64,000 nt of DNA from positions 1,858,501 to 1,922,500 of the forward strand of contig NZ_CP018049.1 in assembly GCF_002934065.1 (NCBI RefSeq), given 5' to 3'. A program made the position numbers and the translations under genes. This document shows positions 39,974 through 48,710 of this stretch, one piece after another; position 1 is the stretch's first letter; the number at the start of each line of letters is the position of its first letter. This stretch comes from Pseudomonas orientalis. GTDB lineage: Bacteria; Pseudomonadota; Gammaproteobacteria; Pseudomonadales; Pseudomonadaceae. The notes beneath the pieces are model-generated. The model searched no databases. It was given only the letters and a program-made list of their open reading frames with translations, and had not been told where the DNA came from.

Positions 39974-40443
39974 AGCGTCTGTTAGTCGCAGCTTTACTGG
40001 CGCTGGGCCTGGCCGGTGTGGCCCACGCCGCCATCGACACCTACGAATTTGCCAATGACGGTGATCGCGAGCGTTTCCGCGAGCTGACCAAGGAACTGCG
40101 CTGCCCCAAATGCCAGAACCAGGACATCGCCGACTCCAACGCGCCCATCGCCGCCGACCTGCGCAAGGAAATCTTCCGCATGCTGGGGGAGGGCAAGGAC
40201 AACCAGCAGATCATCGACTTCATGGTCGACCGCTACGGTGATTTTGTGCGCTATAAACCGGCGCTTACCGGCAAGACCGCGCTGCTCTGGTTCGGTCCCG
40301 CCGGGCTGCTGCTGACTGGCGTGGTGGTGATGGCCGTTATCGTGCGCCGTCGTCGCGCCGCACCTGCCGATGGCAGCGACGCGCTGTCCCCCGAAGAGCG
40401 TAAACGTCTCGACCAATTGCTGGACACCAAGACCGATGATTGA
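39970..40443 (+). CDS. ccmH: Cytochrome c maturation protein CcmH
   Basis: A 157-residue protein: signal peptide (about 1-21), LRCPKCQNQ with C45 and C48, and a C-terminal membrane anchor. The ATG at 39970 overlaps the ccmG stop. It lacks the TPR domain, which is encoded separately as CcmI. Confidence 0.94.
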   Translation: MKRLLVAALLALGLAGVAHAAIDTYEFANDGDRERFRELTKELRCPKCQNQDIADSNAPIAADLRKEIFRMLGEGKDNQQIIDFMVDRYGDFVRYKPALTGKTALLWFGPAGLLLTGVVVMAVIVRRRRAAPADGSDALSPEERKRLDQLLDTKTDD

Positions 40444-41620
40444 TTTCTGGCTCGCAGCCGGCCTGCTGCTGTTGATTGCCCTGAGTTTCCTGTTGATCCC
40501 TGTGCTGCGCGGCCGTCGTGCCCAGCGCGAAGAGGATCGCACCGCGCTGAACGTGGCGCTGTACCAAGAGCGCGTCGCCGAACTGCAAGTGCAGCGCGAC
40601 GACGGCGTCCTGGATGCGGCGCAACTCGATACCGGCCGCGCCGAAGCGGCGCGTGAGCTGCTGGCCGATACCGAAGGTGTGGACAAGCCTCGTGAATCAC
40701 GCCTGGGCAAGCCGCTGCCATTGTTGGCGGCGTTTCTCGTGCCGGTGCTGGGCGTTGCGCTGAACCTGCATTACGGGGCGAGCGACAAGGTCGAGCTGAC
40801 CCGCGAGTTTTCCCAGCCGCCGGTGTCGATGGCCGACATGACGCAGCGCCTGGAACGTGCCGCAGTGGCCCAGCCGGATTCAGCTGAAGGCCTGTACTTT
40901 CTAGGGCGCGCCTATATGGCCCAGGATCGCTCCGCCGATGCCGCCAAGGTGTTTGAACGCAGCGTTGCCTTGGCCGGTCGCCAGCCCGAGTTGCTCGGGC
41001 AGTGGGCCCAGGCGCAGTATTTTGCTGACAACAAACAGTGGTCGCCCAAGGTTCAGGCGCTGACCGACGAAGCCCTGAAGCTCGATCCAAAGGAAGTTAC
41101 CAGCCTCGGCCTGCTCGGTATTGCCGCCTTTGAAGGCCAGCGCTATCAGGAGGCTATCGACTACTGGAATCGTCTGTTGGCGCAACTGCCGCCCGACGAC
41201 AATTCCCGTGTGGCGCTGCAGGGCGGTATCGATCGCGCTGCGCAAAAGCTCCGGGAGAGCGGCGGCACTGTTGCGCAAAAGGCGGTGCTGAAAGTGCGCG
41301 TGGACCTGTCCGCCGACGTGAAAGCCAAGGCCCTGCCGGGTGACAGCGTGTTTATCTTCGCCCGCGCCGTCAGCGGCCCGCCTGCGCCGCTCGCGGCCAA
41401 ACGGGTCACCGTTGCCGAACTGCCCGTCACCGTGGAACTGAGCGATGCCGACGCGATGATGCCGCAGTTGAAACTGTCCAACTTCCCTGAAGTCCAACTG
41501 GTTGCGCGCATATCCCGGGCAGGTGTTCCAACCGCTGGCGAGTGGATCGGCCGCAGCCAACCCTTGGCCAGCAGCATGACTGCGCTGCAGCAGCTGACCA
41601 TCGACAGTCCGGACAAGTAA
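40436..41620 (+). CDS. ccmI: Cytochrome c maturation protein CcmI (CycH)
   Basis: A 394-residue protein: two N-terminal membrane helices (about 3-20 and 93-113), TPR repeats (about 150-280: [54 protein letters not shown]) and a periplasmic CcmI C-domain. The TPR part binds apocytochromes. It overlaps ccmH by eight bases. It closes the nine-gene ccm operon. Confidence 0.94.
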   Translation: MIDFWLAAGLLLLIALSFLLIPVLRGRRAQREEDRTALNVALYQERVAELQVQRDDGVLDAAQLDTGRAEAARELLADTEGVDKPRESRLGKPLPLLAAFLVPVLGVALNLHYGASDKVELTREFSQPPVSMADMTQRLERAAVAQPDSAEGLYFLGRAYMAQDRSADAAKVFERSVALAGRQPELLGQWAQAQYFADNKQWSPKVQALTDEALKLDPKEVTSLGLLGIAAFEGQRYQEAIDYWNRLLAQLPPDDNSRVALQGGIDRAAQKLRESGGTVAQKAVLKVRVDLSADVKAKALPGDSVFIFARAVSGPPAPLAAKRVTVAELPVTVELSDADAMMPQLKLSNFPEVQLVARISRAGVPTAGEWIGRSQPLASSMTALQQLTIDSPDK

Positions 41621-41635
41621 TTTAAGGAAACGCCC

Positions 41636-42031
41636 ATGAACGCATTTGCACGTATGACCCTGCTCAGCCTCGTAGTGGGATTGAGCGCCTGTGCGGTTCA
41701 CCGGCCACCTCCCGGCCCCACCGGCCCGACCATCCCACCGTCGGGCCCGTCGACCCAACCCGACACCAAACCCTCCGGCCCGGTAACCCCGCCGCCAAAA
41801 CCGCTGCCGAGCAAATCGCCGACCTTCGCCCCACCCCCAGGCGCCGCCAGCCACTGGGACGGCAAGATGCAGGTGTACGTCCTCGACGACCAGCCCGACA
41901 CGTTCTACCGCCAGCGCACCTACTACCGCTGGAGCAACGGCTGGAGCCGCTCCATCAGCCCGAACGGGCCGTGGGAAGAGACCAGCGTGCAAGGCGTGCC
42001 GCCAGGGCTGAGCAAGCAATACGCGCAATGA
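41636..42031 (+). CDS. Proline-rich lipoprotein of unknown function
   Basis: A 131-residue predicted lipoprotein: lipobox LSAC (about 16-19), a proline-rich spacer (PPPGPTGPTIPPSGPSTQPD), then a compact Tyr/Trp-rich module (YVLDDQPDTFYRQRTYYRWSNGWSRS). It lies 15 bases after ccmI and before a terminator, so it is probably the last gene of the operon. No known family is recognised. Confidence 0.75.
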   Translation: MNAFARMTLLSLVVGLSACAVHRPPPGPTGPTIPPSGPSTQPDTKPSGPVTPPPKPLPSKSPTFAPPPGAASHWDGKMQVYVLDDQPDTFYRQRTYYRWSNGWSRSISPNGPWEETSVQGVPPGLSKQYAQ

Positions 42032-42032
42032 C

Positions 42033-42059
42033 AAAAGGCGACCTTCGGGTCGCCTTTTT
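42033..42059 (+). terminator. Terminator at end of the ccm operon
   Basis: Stem AAAGGCGACC-ttcg-GGTCGCCTTT followed by T-run. Confidence 0.9.
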
Positions 42060-42072
42060 CTTGCCTCTGATT

Positions 42073-42103
42073 GATCGTTCCCACGCGGAGCGTGGGAACG
42101 ATC
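42073..42103. repeat. REP-like palindrome GATCGTTCCCACGC
   Basis: GATCGTTCCCACGC/GCGTGGGAACGATC arms around a short loop; the same family as 42692-42808. Confidence 0.8.
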
Positions 42104-42109
42104 TTGTTA

Positions 42110-42385
42110 TCAAGCTACAGGACACTCCCGGTTCAACGCCTCATTCACCAACAACTGTGCAATTTCCATCATCTGCACGACCGCCAGCACCTGATTGCGG
42201 CCTGAGCCATCCAGATGCTCGGCGCAGTCGTACGCACAGACTGTCGCCGACTCCAGCATTTCGCTGGCATTGCTTAACGCCGCTTCGGTGCCGAGGCCGG
42301 GTCGGACGGTGAAGATGAGGTTGGGTGAGGTTTGTGAAAGGTCATCCGATTGGAATGATGGGGGATTTGGCGTAACTTTTTTCAT
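42110..42385 (-). CDS. DUF6124 family protein
   Basis: A 91-residue protein with the Pseudomonas DUF6124/DUF3077 pattern: MKKVTPNPP start, LIFTVRPGLGTEAALSNASEML, then helical RNQVLAVVQMMEIAQLLVNEALN. The ATG at 42385 has GGAG 9 bases upstream. No function is known. Its long upstream leader (42404-42560) forms stable RNA structure, so expression is probably controlled at RNA level (inference). Confidence 0.8.
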   Translation of the reverse strand: MKKVTPNPPSFQSDDLSQTSPNLIFTVRPGLGTEAALSNASEMLESATVCAYDCAEHLDGSGRNQVLAVVQMMEIAQLLVNEALNRECPVA

Positions 42386-42403
42386 GCGGTCAGTCTCCAT
42401 TCA

Positions 42404-42560
42404 GTTGGAGCTCACCACGTCCGCGACCAAGCAGAAGGGTGGCGAGCTGTACGCAGGTTGGTCGACCAGGGAATGGAAACCCGGCAGGGCCCTGAGCCCT
42501 CCCGCGCACAGCCCGCCATAACGCGAGCACAAGAATGCCGCTTGCGCGGCACTGTGCGCC
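42404..42560 (-). ncRNA. Structured leader RNA, C4-antisense-like
   Basis: On the minus strand an outer 8-bp stem GCGCACAG/CTGTGCGC (42559-42552 with 42511-42504) encloses TGCCGC-GCAA-GCGGCA (42551-42536, a GNRA tetraloop). A GGGC/GCCC hairpin (42500-42486) and the block ACCTGCGTACAG (within 42467-42437) follow before the DUF6124 start. From memory, TGCTCGCGTTATGGCGGGC and CCAACCTGCGTACAGCT resemble the C4 antisense RNA of phages such as P1/P4. Family identity needs a covariance search. Confidence 0.45.
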
Positions 42561-42691
42561 ATTCTAACCCAGGCGACCAAGCCTGATCGCTGATGAGCAG
42601 CGACTGCGAGAGGCTAACGGTGCGTTATAGCAACTGCAAGCCACGCAGATCGTAGGAAAGTTCCTGGCTGGCTCAAACGTTGCGCCGTTTT

Positions 42692-42808
42692 GATCGTTCC
42701 CACGCTCCGCGTGGGAATGCATCCCGTGACGCTCCGCGTCACCAGTGCGCAAAAAGCAGGACGCGGAGCGTCCAGAGCGGCATTCCCACGCAGAGCGTGG
42801 GAACGATC
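42692..42808. repeat. REP pair, GATCGTTCCCACGC family
   Basis: Two GATCGTTCCCACGC...GCGTGGGAA palindromes in inverted order with a GACGCTCCGCGTC inner palindrome. It fills part of the 622-bp gap before phnN; the remainder (42561-42691, 42809-43007) shows no gene. Confidence 0.8.
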
Positions 42809-43007
42809 CTGGCTGGCTCAGCTGTTGCGCCGTCTGAGTGGTGACGAGTAAGCAGCGCAGCCATCCACCGCTGTCACCGCTCACCCTTTCCCGGTAAGGT
42901 GACCACCGCCGGCCTGGCTGCCGGGCAATCGCTGGATATACTCTGCGGTACCAGGCAAACCGGGCCAGGGGCCAACCCATGCGAAAACAAGCAAAGAGAG
43001 TGGTGTG

Positions 43008-43574
43008 ATGGCAGGCAGGTTGATCTATCTCATCGGACCCTCAGGTTCGGGCAAGGACAGCCTGCTGGATGCCGCACGCCCCCGGTTGGCCGAGCGTGGT
43101 TGCCGCATTGTGCGCCGTGTGATTACGCGCTCGGCGGAGGCGGTGGGCGAGGCGGCGCAAGGCGTGAGCCCGGCGCAGTTTGCAGCGATGCAGGCGCAGG
43201 GCGCGTTTGCCCTCAGTTGGCAGGCCAATGGGTTGTCCTACGGCATTCCCAAGGAGATTGACGAGTGGCTGGCGGCCGGGGAGGACGTGCTGGTCAACGG
43301 CTCCCGTGCTCACTTGGCGCAAACCCGTGAGCGTTATCCGACGCTGCTGGTACTGCTGCTGACTGTTGATCAGGCCGTACTGCGCCAGCGCCTGGTCGCG
43401 CGCGGTCGTGAGTCCCTGGCGGACATCGAGGAACGTCTGGCGCGCAACGCGCAGTTCACCGAGGCGCTGATCGCCGCCAATGGCGCGGGTTTGTTCGTGC
43501 TGGATAACTCCGGCCCGCTGGAACATACGGTCGCGCGCTTGCTGTGCTGCCTGGACCACGCGCACTCGGCTTGA
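43008..43574 (+). CDS. phnN: Ribose 1,5-bisphosphate phosphokinase PhnN
   Basis: A 188-residue guanylate-kinase-like P-loop protein: YLIGPSGSGKDSLL (Walker A, near the N-terminus) and the PhnN-type 'ITRSAEAVGEAAQGVSP'. It phosphorylates ribose 1,5-bisphosphate to PRPP. The ATG at 43008 (GTG at 43005 possible) has GAGAG upstream. No other phn genes are nearby, so it is a solitary copy. Confidence 0.88.
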   Translation: MAGRLIYLIGPSGSGKDSLLDAARPRLAERGCRIVRRVITRSAEAVGEAAQGVSPAQFAAMQAQGAFALSWQANGLSYGIPKEIDEWLAAGEDVLVNGSRAHLAQTRERYPTLLVLLLTVDQAVLRQRLVARGRESLADIEERLARNAQFTEALIAANGAGLFVLDNSGPLEHTVARLLCCLDHAHSA

Positions 43575-43648
43575 GCCTGAAGCGGCGCCGAACCTCTCAT
43601 CAATATCCGGTAAAACAACCGTCAGTCAGGCTTGGCGATTCTGTGCTT

Positions 43649-43680
43649 GAATAAATATAACTCTAGGGTTACGTTTATTC
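43649..43680. promoter_or_regulatory. Imperfect palindrome, candidate HicB operator
   Basis: GAATAAATATAAC and GTTACGTTTATTC form an imperfect inverted repeat (about 11 of 13 matches) ending 22 bases before hicA. It is AT-rich against the surrounding GC-rich DNA and covers the probable -10. Confidence 0.6.
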
Positions 43681-43702
43681 AGTCCGAGCCAAGGAGGCGA
43701 CG

Positions 43703-43891
43703 GTGCAAAGCAGGCTATTGATCAAGGAGTTGCTGGAAGCGGGCTGGGTGCTGGATCGGGTTACCGGCAGCCATCACCTTTTCACCCACCGCTATAACCC
43801 GTACACGATACCGGTGCCCCATCCGAAGAAGGATCTGCCGTTGGGCACTGTGAGAAGCATCAGGAAACGCGCCGGGCTGTTTCAGTTTTAA
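43703..43891 (+). CDS. hicA: HicA toxin (mRNA interferase)
   Basis: A 62-residue HicA: double-stranded RNA-binding-like fold with the catalytic histidine in GSHHLFTH, and VPHPKKDLPLGTVRSIRKRAG. It cleaves mRNA. A GTG start at 43703 has AAGGAGG upstream. hicB follows after 11 bases. Confidence 0.92.
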   Translation: MQSRLLIKELLEAGWVLDRVTGSHHLFTHRYNPYTIPVPHPKKDLPLGTVRSIRKRAGLFQF

Positions 43892-43902
43892 GGAGAGCAT
43901 GC

Positions 43903-44307
43903 ATGCAATACCCAATCTGTATCGAATGGGGCGATGACTTCACCGCCACCGGTATCCAGATCCCCGATATTCCGGGCGCCGTCACCGCCGGGGACAGTTT
44001 CGAAGAGGCCTACAACGCGGCCGTGGAAGTGGCGCACCTCATGCTGCAGGAGATTGCCGCAGAGGGCGGGGTGATTCCAATGCCAACCTCGGTTGCCACT
44101 CATCACGCCCATGAAGACTACGCCGGTATGGGCTGGGGCATGTTGGAGCTGGATATCTCGCCCTATCTGGGCAAGACCGAGAAGGTCAATGTGACCTTGC
44201 CCGGTTATGTGATCCAACGCATCGACCGTTACGTGCGTGAACACAACGTCAAAAGCCGCTCGTCATTTCTGGCGGATGCGGCTTTGGAGAAGTTGGTGCG
44301 TTCTTAA
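43903..44307 (+). CDS. hicB: HicB antitoxin
   Basis: A 134-residue HicB: N-terminal partial RNase H-like fold (YPICIEWGDDFTATGIQIPDIPGAVTAGDSFEEAYNAA) and a C-terminal ribbon-helix-helix DNA-binding domain (KVNVTLPGYVIQRIDRYVREHNVKSRSSFLADAALEKL). It neutralises HicA and represses the operon through the upstream palindrome. Its stop codon shares two bases with that of the convergent MFS gene. Confidence 0.92.
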   Translation: MQYPICIEWGDDFTATGIQIPDIPGAVTAGDSFEEAYNAAVEVAHLMLQEIAAEGGVIPMPTSVATHHAHEDYAGMGWGMLELDISPYLGKTEKVNVTLPGYVIQRIDRYVREHNVKSRSSFLADAALEKLVRS

Positions 44308-45500
44308 GCGTTGGCGACCGTTACCTGCCGCGACGCACTGAGGAACCGCAACAACGCCACCAGTGGGAAAGCACTGCCCACCAGCATCACGCCCAGCCAA
44401 CCGCCGTGTTCGTACACGCTGCTGGCAATCGCCGAGCCTAAGGCACCGCCAATGAAGATGCTGGTCATGTACAGCGCGTTCAGGCGGCTGCGACTATGGG
44501 CGTCGAGGGCGTAGACGGCACGCTGGCCGAGGACCATGTTCATCTGCACGCAGAAGTCCAGCACGACGCCCGTTACCGCCAGGCCGATCACGCTGTACAG
44601 CGGGTGCACGAAAGCCGGCAGGAAACTCAGCGCGCCCAGCAGCATCGCCAGCAACGAGGCGCGGTGGGTGTGACCGGCATCGGCCAGCCGCCCGGCGATG
44701 GGCGCGGCGATGGCACCGATGGCACCGACCAGGGCGAAGATCGCGATCTGGGTCTGGCTGAGGCCGTGGTTGCGCACCAGTTCCAGTGGCGCGGCGGTCC
44801 AGAACAGGCTGAACGCGGCAAACATGCAACCTTGATAAAACGCACGCTGGCGTAACACCGGCTGCTCACGCAGCAAGGTACCCAGCGAACCCAGCAACTG
44901 GCCGTAACTGGCGCTGTGCGTCGGTTGGCGCTTGGGAATGGTCAGCATCAACACCACACTGATAAACGCCATCAATGCCGCCGCCGCCATGAACATCGCC
45001 CGCCAGCCGAAGTGGTCCGCCACCACGCTGGACACCGGTCGCGCCAGCAGAATGCCCAGCAGCAGGCCGCCCATGATGCTGCCGACCACCCGGCCACGGG
45101 ATTCGGCAGGCGCCAGGTGTGCGGCCAACGGGATCAGGATCTGCACCGACACCGAACTGAAGCCGATCAGCAGTGACACCAGCAAAAACAGGTTGGGCTG
45201 CTCGGTGAACGCGGCGCCCAACAAGCTGGCGATGGCCACCACCGTGGTGATGATCATCAGCCTGCGATTTTCCAGCAGGTCCCCCAGCGGCACCAGGAAG
45301 AACAGGCCCAGGGCGTAGCCGATCTGCGTGAGCGACACGATCAGGCTGGCCATTGCCGGCGTGAGGCCGATGTCCGGCGCGATCAGTTCGATAATCGGCT
45401 GCGCGTAGTAGATGTTGGCGACAATGGCGCCGCAGCAAAACGCAAACAGCATGACCATGCCTCGGGTCATGGTGCCGGCAGCGTGGGGGGTAGCATTCAT
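44304..45500 (-). CDS. MFS transporter
   Basis: A 398-residue, 12-helix major facilitator. Motif A-like sequence GDLLENRRLMI in the second loop; 'ANIYYAQPIIELI' near the start. Drug/proton antiporter or sugar efflux group (Bcr/YdhP-like); substrate unknown. The stop overlaps that of convergent hicB by two bases, with no terminator between. Confidence 0.85.
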   Translation of the reverse strand: MNATPHAAGTMTRGMVMLFAFCCGAIVANIYYAQPIIELIAPDIGLTPAMASLIVSLTQIGYALGLFFLVPLGDLLENRRLMIITTVVAIASLLGAAFTEQPNLFLLVSLLIGFSSVSVQILIPLAAHLAPAESRGRVVGSIMGGLLLGILLARPVSSVVADHFGWRAMFMAAAALMAFISVVLMLTIPKRQPTHSASYGQLLGSLGTLLREQPVLRQRAFYQGCMFAAFSLFWTAAPLELVRNHGLSQTQIAIFALVGAIGAIAAPIAGRLADAGHTHRASLLAMLLGALSFLPAFVHPLYSVIGLAVTGVVLDFCVQMNMVLGQRAVYALDAHSRSRLNALYMTSIFIGGALGSAIASSVYEHGGWLGVMLVGSAFPLVALLRFLSASRQVTVANA

Positions 45501-45620
45501 GGGGTTCTCATGCAGGCGAAGGACGATGGGATGAGAGAGTAAAGACATCGGCCGGCGCTGAGTAGGCCGCTTGTGGTGATAACTGTCATGCCGCGAAATA
45601 ATGATTCAACGCCAAACCAA

Positions 45621-45709
45621 TGTGGGAGGGGGCTTGCCCCCGATAGCGGAGTGTCAGTCAATATATATGCTGACTGACCCACCGCCATCGGGGGCAAGCC
45701 CCCTCCCAC
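45621..45709. repeat. REPIN
   Basis: GTGGGAGGGGGCTTGCCCCC and its reverse complement frame a 40-base loop containing a TCAGTCA/TGACTGA inverted repeat. Confidence 0.9.
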
Positions 45710-45740
45710 AGTTCTGACTGTGTTTATTCAGCCCGAACGT

Positions 45741-46745
45741 TTATTGGCCGGTGTAAATCTGGTCAAACACCCCGCCATCGTTGAAGTGGGTTTTCTGCAC
45801 GGTGCGCCAGTCACCAAAGGTCTTCTCCACCGACAGGAAGTCGACTTTCGGGAAACGGTCGGTGTACTTGGCCAGCACGTTCGGGTCACGCGGGCGCAGG
45901 TAGTTGTTGGCGGCGATTTCCTGGCCTTGCGGCGACCACAGGTACTTCAGGTAGTCTTCGGCGGCGGCGCGGGTGCCTTTCTTCTCGACCACTTTGTCCA
46001 CCACCGACACCGGCGGCTCGGCCTCGGCGGACACGCTTGGGTAGATCACTTCGAACTGATCACGACCGAATTCACGGGCGATCATTTCCGCTTCGTTCTC
46101 AAAGGTCACCAGCACGTCGCCGATCTGGTTGGTCATGAAGGTGGTCGTTGCGGCCCGGCCACCGGTGTCGAGTACCGGCGCTTGTTTGAACAGCTTGCCG
46201 ACAAAGGCCTTGGCTTTTTCTTCGTCGCCGCCGTTCTTGAGCACATAGCCCCAGGCCGACAGGTAGGTGTAGCGGCCGTTACCCGAGGTCTTCGGGTTGG
46301 GCACGATCACTTGCACGCCATCCTTGAGCAGATCCGGCCAATCTTTCAGGGCTTTCGGGTTGCCCTTGCGCACGATAAAGACAGTGGCCGAGGTGAACGG
46401 CGCACTGTTGTTCGGCAGGCGGGTGACCCAGTTGTCCGGTACGAGCTTGCCGTTGTCGGCCAGGGCGTTGATGTCGGTCGCCATGTTCATGGTAATCACG
46501 TCCGCCGGCAGGCCGTCGATCACCGAGCGCGCTTGTTTGCTGGAGCCGCCGAAGGACATCTGCAGGGTCAGCTTGTCATTCGGGTGCTCGGCGTCCCAAT
46601 GCTTCTGGAAGGCGGCGTTGTAGTCTTTGTAGAAATCACGCATCACGTCGTAGGAGACGTTGAGCAGAGTAACCGGAGCCGCCTGGACGGCGCCGGCCAG
46701 GGCCAGGCCGGCGGCCAGGAGGGAGGCGCTGAGGATGTTTTTCAC
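45741..46745 (-). CDS. sbp: Sulfate-binding periplasmic protein
   Basis: A 334-residue solute-binding protein of the sulfate/thiosulfate class: signal peptide (about 1-22), NVSYDVMRDFYKDYNAAF, QMSFGGSSKQARSVIDGLPADV with sulfate-contacting Ser and Gln, and WVTRLPNNSAPFTS. cysT/cysW/cysA are not adjacent, so this is an orphan Sbp that must use a transporter encoded elsewhere. Confidence 0.93.
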   Translation of the reverse strand: MKNILSASLLAAGLALAGAVQAAPVTLLNVSYDVMRDFYKDYNAAFQKHWDAEHPNDKLTLQMSFGGSSKQARSVIDGLPADVITMNMATDINALADNGKLVPDNWVTRLPNNSAPFTSATVFIVRKGNPKALKDWPDLLKDGVQVIVPNPKTSGNGRYTYLSAWGYVLKNGGDEEKAKAFVGKLFKQAPVLDTGGRAATTTFMTNQIGDVLVTFENEAEMIAREFGRDQFEVIYPSVSAEAEPPVSVVDKVVEKKGTRAAAEDYLKYLWSPQGQEIAANNYLRPRDPNVLAKYTDRFPKVDFLSVEKTFGDWRTVQKTHFNDGGVFDQIYTGQ

Positions 46746-46840
46746 TGCTCATTCCTTGTTGTTCGAGAGAAGGGGGAGGCACAATGCCAGCGACTATAGC
46801 CGGGGCTGCATAGTCGCTTAAAGATTAAAAAGAACTTTGC

Positions 46841-47665
46841 TTATTCCACTTTCTTAAAGAGGTTACTGCCACAGCGTGAACAAAACGCCGCACTCGGCTC
46901 GTGGCTGTTCTTCTTGCATACCGGGCAGTCGGTCTGCAGCTGTTCACCGCGCATGGCACTGGCCAGCTCGGCGGTGAATATCCCGGTCGGCACGGCAATA
47001 ATCGAGTAGCCGGTAATCATCACCAGCGAGGAAATCACCTGGCCCAGCGGGGTCTTGGGCACGATATCGCCAAAGCCCACGGTGGTGAGCGTCACGATCG
47101 CCCAATAGATGCCCTTGGGAATGCTGGTAAACCCGTGCTCCGGGCCCTCGATCACGTACATCAGGGTGCCGAACACTGTCACCAGGGTGCACACGCTGAC
47201 CAGGAACACCACGATCTTCTGTTTGCTGCCGCGCAGCGCCGCCATCAGGTAGTTGGCCTGCTTGAGGTACGGACTGAGCTTGAGGACGCGGAAGATCCGC
47301 AGCATGCGGATGATGCGGATAATCAGCAGGTACTGCGCGTCGCTGTAGTACAACGCGAGGATGCCGGGCACGATCGCGAGCAGATCCACCAGGCCGTAAA
47401 AACTGAAGGCGTAGCGCAAGGGCTTGGGCGAGCAGTACAGGCGCAGGCCGTACTCGATGGCGAAGATCAGCGTGAAGCCCCACTCGATGTAGGCCAGCAC
47501 GTCAGCGTAGTTCTGGTGAATTTCGTCGATGCTGTCGAGCATCACGATCACCAGGCTGGCGAGGATGATCAACAACAGGATGCCGTCAAAGCGCCGCCCG
47601 GCGACGGTGTCGCTTTGGAAAACCATCACGTAGAGCCGCTGGCGCCAGTCGTTGTTGCTGTCCAT
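46841..47665 (-). CDS. Voltage-gated K+ channel-like protein with zinc ribbon
   Basis: A 274-residue ion channel: six helices (about 28-45, 58-75, 88-106, 113-130, 152-170, 208-230), S4 with Arg at 117, 120, 123 and 126 (IIRIIRMLRIFRVLKL), and selectivity filter TVGFGD (195-200). The C-terminus carries a zinc ribbon (C247, C250, C262, C265; CPVC and CSRC), an unusual tail for this family. Confidence 0.85.
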   Translation of the reverse strand: MDSNNDWRQRLYVMVFQSDTVAGRRFDGILLLIILASLVIVMLDSIDEIHQNYADVLAYIEWGFTLIFAIEYGLRLYCSPKPLRYAFSFYGLVDLLAIVPGILALYYSDAQYLLIIRIIRMLRIFRVLKLSPYLKQANYLMAALRGSKQKIVVFLVSVCTLVTVFGTLMYVIEGPEHGFTSIPKGIYWAIVTLTTVGFGDIVPKTPLGQVISSLVMITGYSIIAVPTGIFTAELASAMRGEQLQTDCPVCKKNSHEPSAAFCSRCGSNLFKKVE

Positions 47666-47696
47666 AAATCCCGCTCGAATTGAATATCGGCAAAGC

Positions 47697-48572
47697 CTAG
47701 GGGGATTCGTACGGACTGTCCATGCGCGGCTTGCGCAGTATTCGCTGGCTGGCGCGCACCAGCCAGCAGGTCAGAATGAAGGGCGCCGTCAGCGCCGGCA
47801 GGTGCAGGGCGGCGAAGCCGGGGGTGAGCATGATTGCCAGGACGATGCCGATCAGCGGCAACCAGGGCTCGCGGCGTGCCTGGCTCAGTGCCAAGGCGGC
47901 GAGCGCCGGGTTATAGCTGTGCAGGCCGAGCAGGGCGCCGCTGGTTTCGCCCAGCAGCAAGGCGACCGGCACGCCGGCGATGGCACCGGTCAGTGCCCAT
48001 AAGGCGGCGCGCCGATCAGCCAGCAGCAGGCCGAGCGCAATCAAGGCTCCCGCCAGGGGCTGGTCCAACAGCATCACTTGCGCCAGGCCGGTGAATGGCG
48101 CAGCGATTACCGTCAGGGGCTCGGGCTCGCTCAGGGCCAAGGTCGCGGGCGCGATGTTGCCCAGCAACAACCAGCCCAGGCTGACAAAGGGTGTGGTGTA
48201 GGCGGGCAGATCCTGGGGGTGGGCGGCGTATTTCGACCACTGCCGCACCAGCATTGCGCTCAAGCCGCCACAGGCCAGGATCAGCGGCGGCACCAGGGCC
48301 GACCAGGCGAGGTGCTGGCTGATCAACACGCCCAGCAATACGCCGTTGTAGCTGTACAGCCCGGCCTGGCGTTCAGCCTTGGGGTAGCCCCGGCGTTGCG
48401 CCGTGAGCAAGCCTGCGACGCCACCCAGCAATGCGCCGCCGAGCAACCCCGGCGCGCCGATCAGAATCGCCAACAGGCACAGCAGGCCGCACAGCGGATG
48501 GCGCTGGAGAAAGATCTGGCTGAAGCCGTTGAGCAGGGCTTCGGCCCAGTCGGGGCAGGTTGGATTGTGCAT
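47697..48572 (-). CDS. Urea transporter (UT/Yut family)
   Basis: A 291-residue protein with ten hydrophobic helices: SYNGVLLGVLIS and LHSYNPALAALAL are the twin UT repeats of the urea channel. An N-terminal SQIFLQRHPLCG is typical. No urease genes lie next to it, so the partner is elsewhere. Sequence family is clear; substrate is inferred. Confidence 0.88.
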   Translation of the reverse strand: MHNPTCPDWAEALLNGFSQIFLQRHPLCGLLCLLAILIGAPGLLGGALLGGVAGLLTAQRRGYPKAERQAGLYSYNGVLLGVLISQHLAWSALVPPLILACGGLSAMLVRQWSKYAAHPQDLPAYTTPFVSLGWLLLGNIAPATLALSEPEPLTVIAAPFTGLAQVMLLDQPLAGALIALGLLLADRRAALWALTGAIAGVPVALLLGETSGALLGLHSYNPALAALALSQARREPWLPLIGIVLAIMLTPGFAALHLPALTAPFILTCWLVRASQRILRKPRMDSPYESP

Positions 48573-48602
48573 TGGGGGGGCGTCAATGAGACCGAGTTGT
48601 GC

Positions 48603-48695
48603 CTATCGGGGGCAAGCCCCCTCCCACATTGGCCTGCATTCACAATCGCAACTATGTGAACCCAATCAAGTGTGGGAGGGGGCTTGCCCCCGATG
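48603..48695. repeat. REPIN
   Basis: ATCGGGGGCAAGCCCCCTCC and its reverse complement GTGGGAGGGGGCTTGCCCCC, separated by about 43 bases, after the urea transporter start side and before pyk. Confidence 0.9.
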
Positions 48696-48710
48696 AGGCC
48701 CGAACAGACG

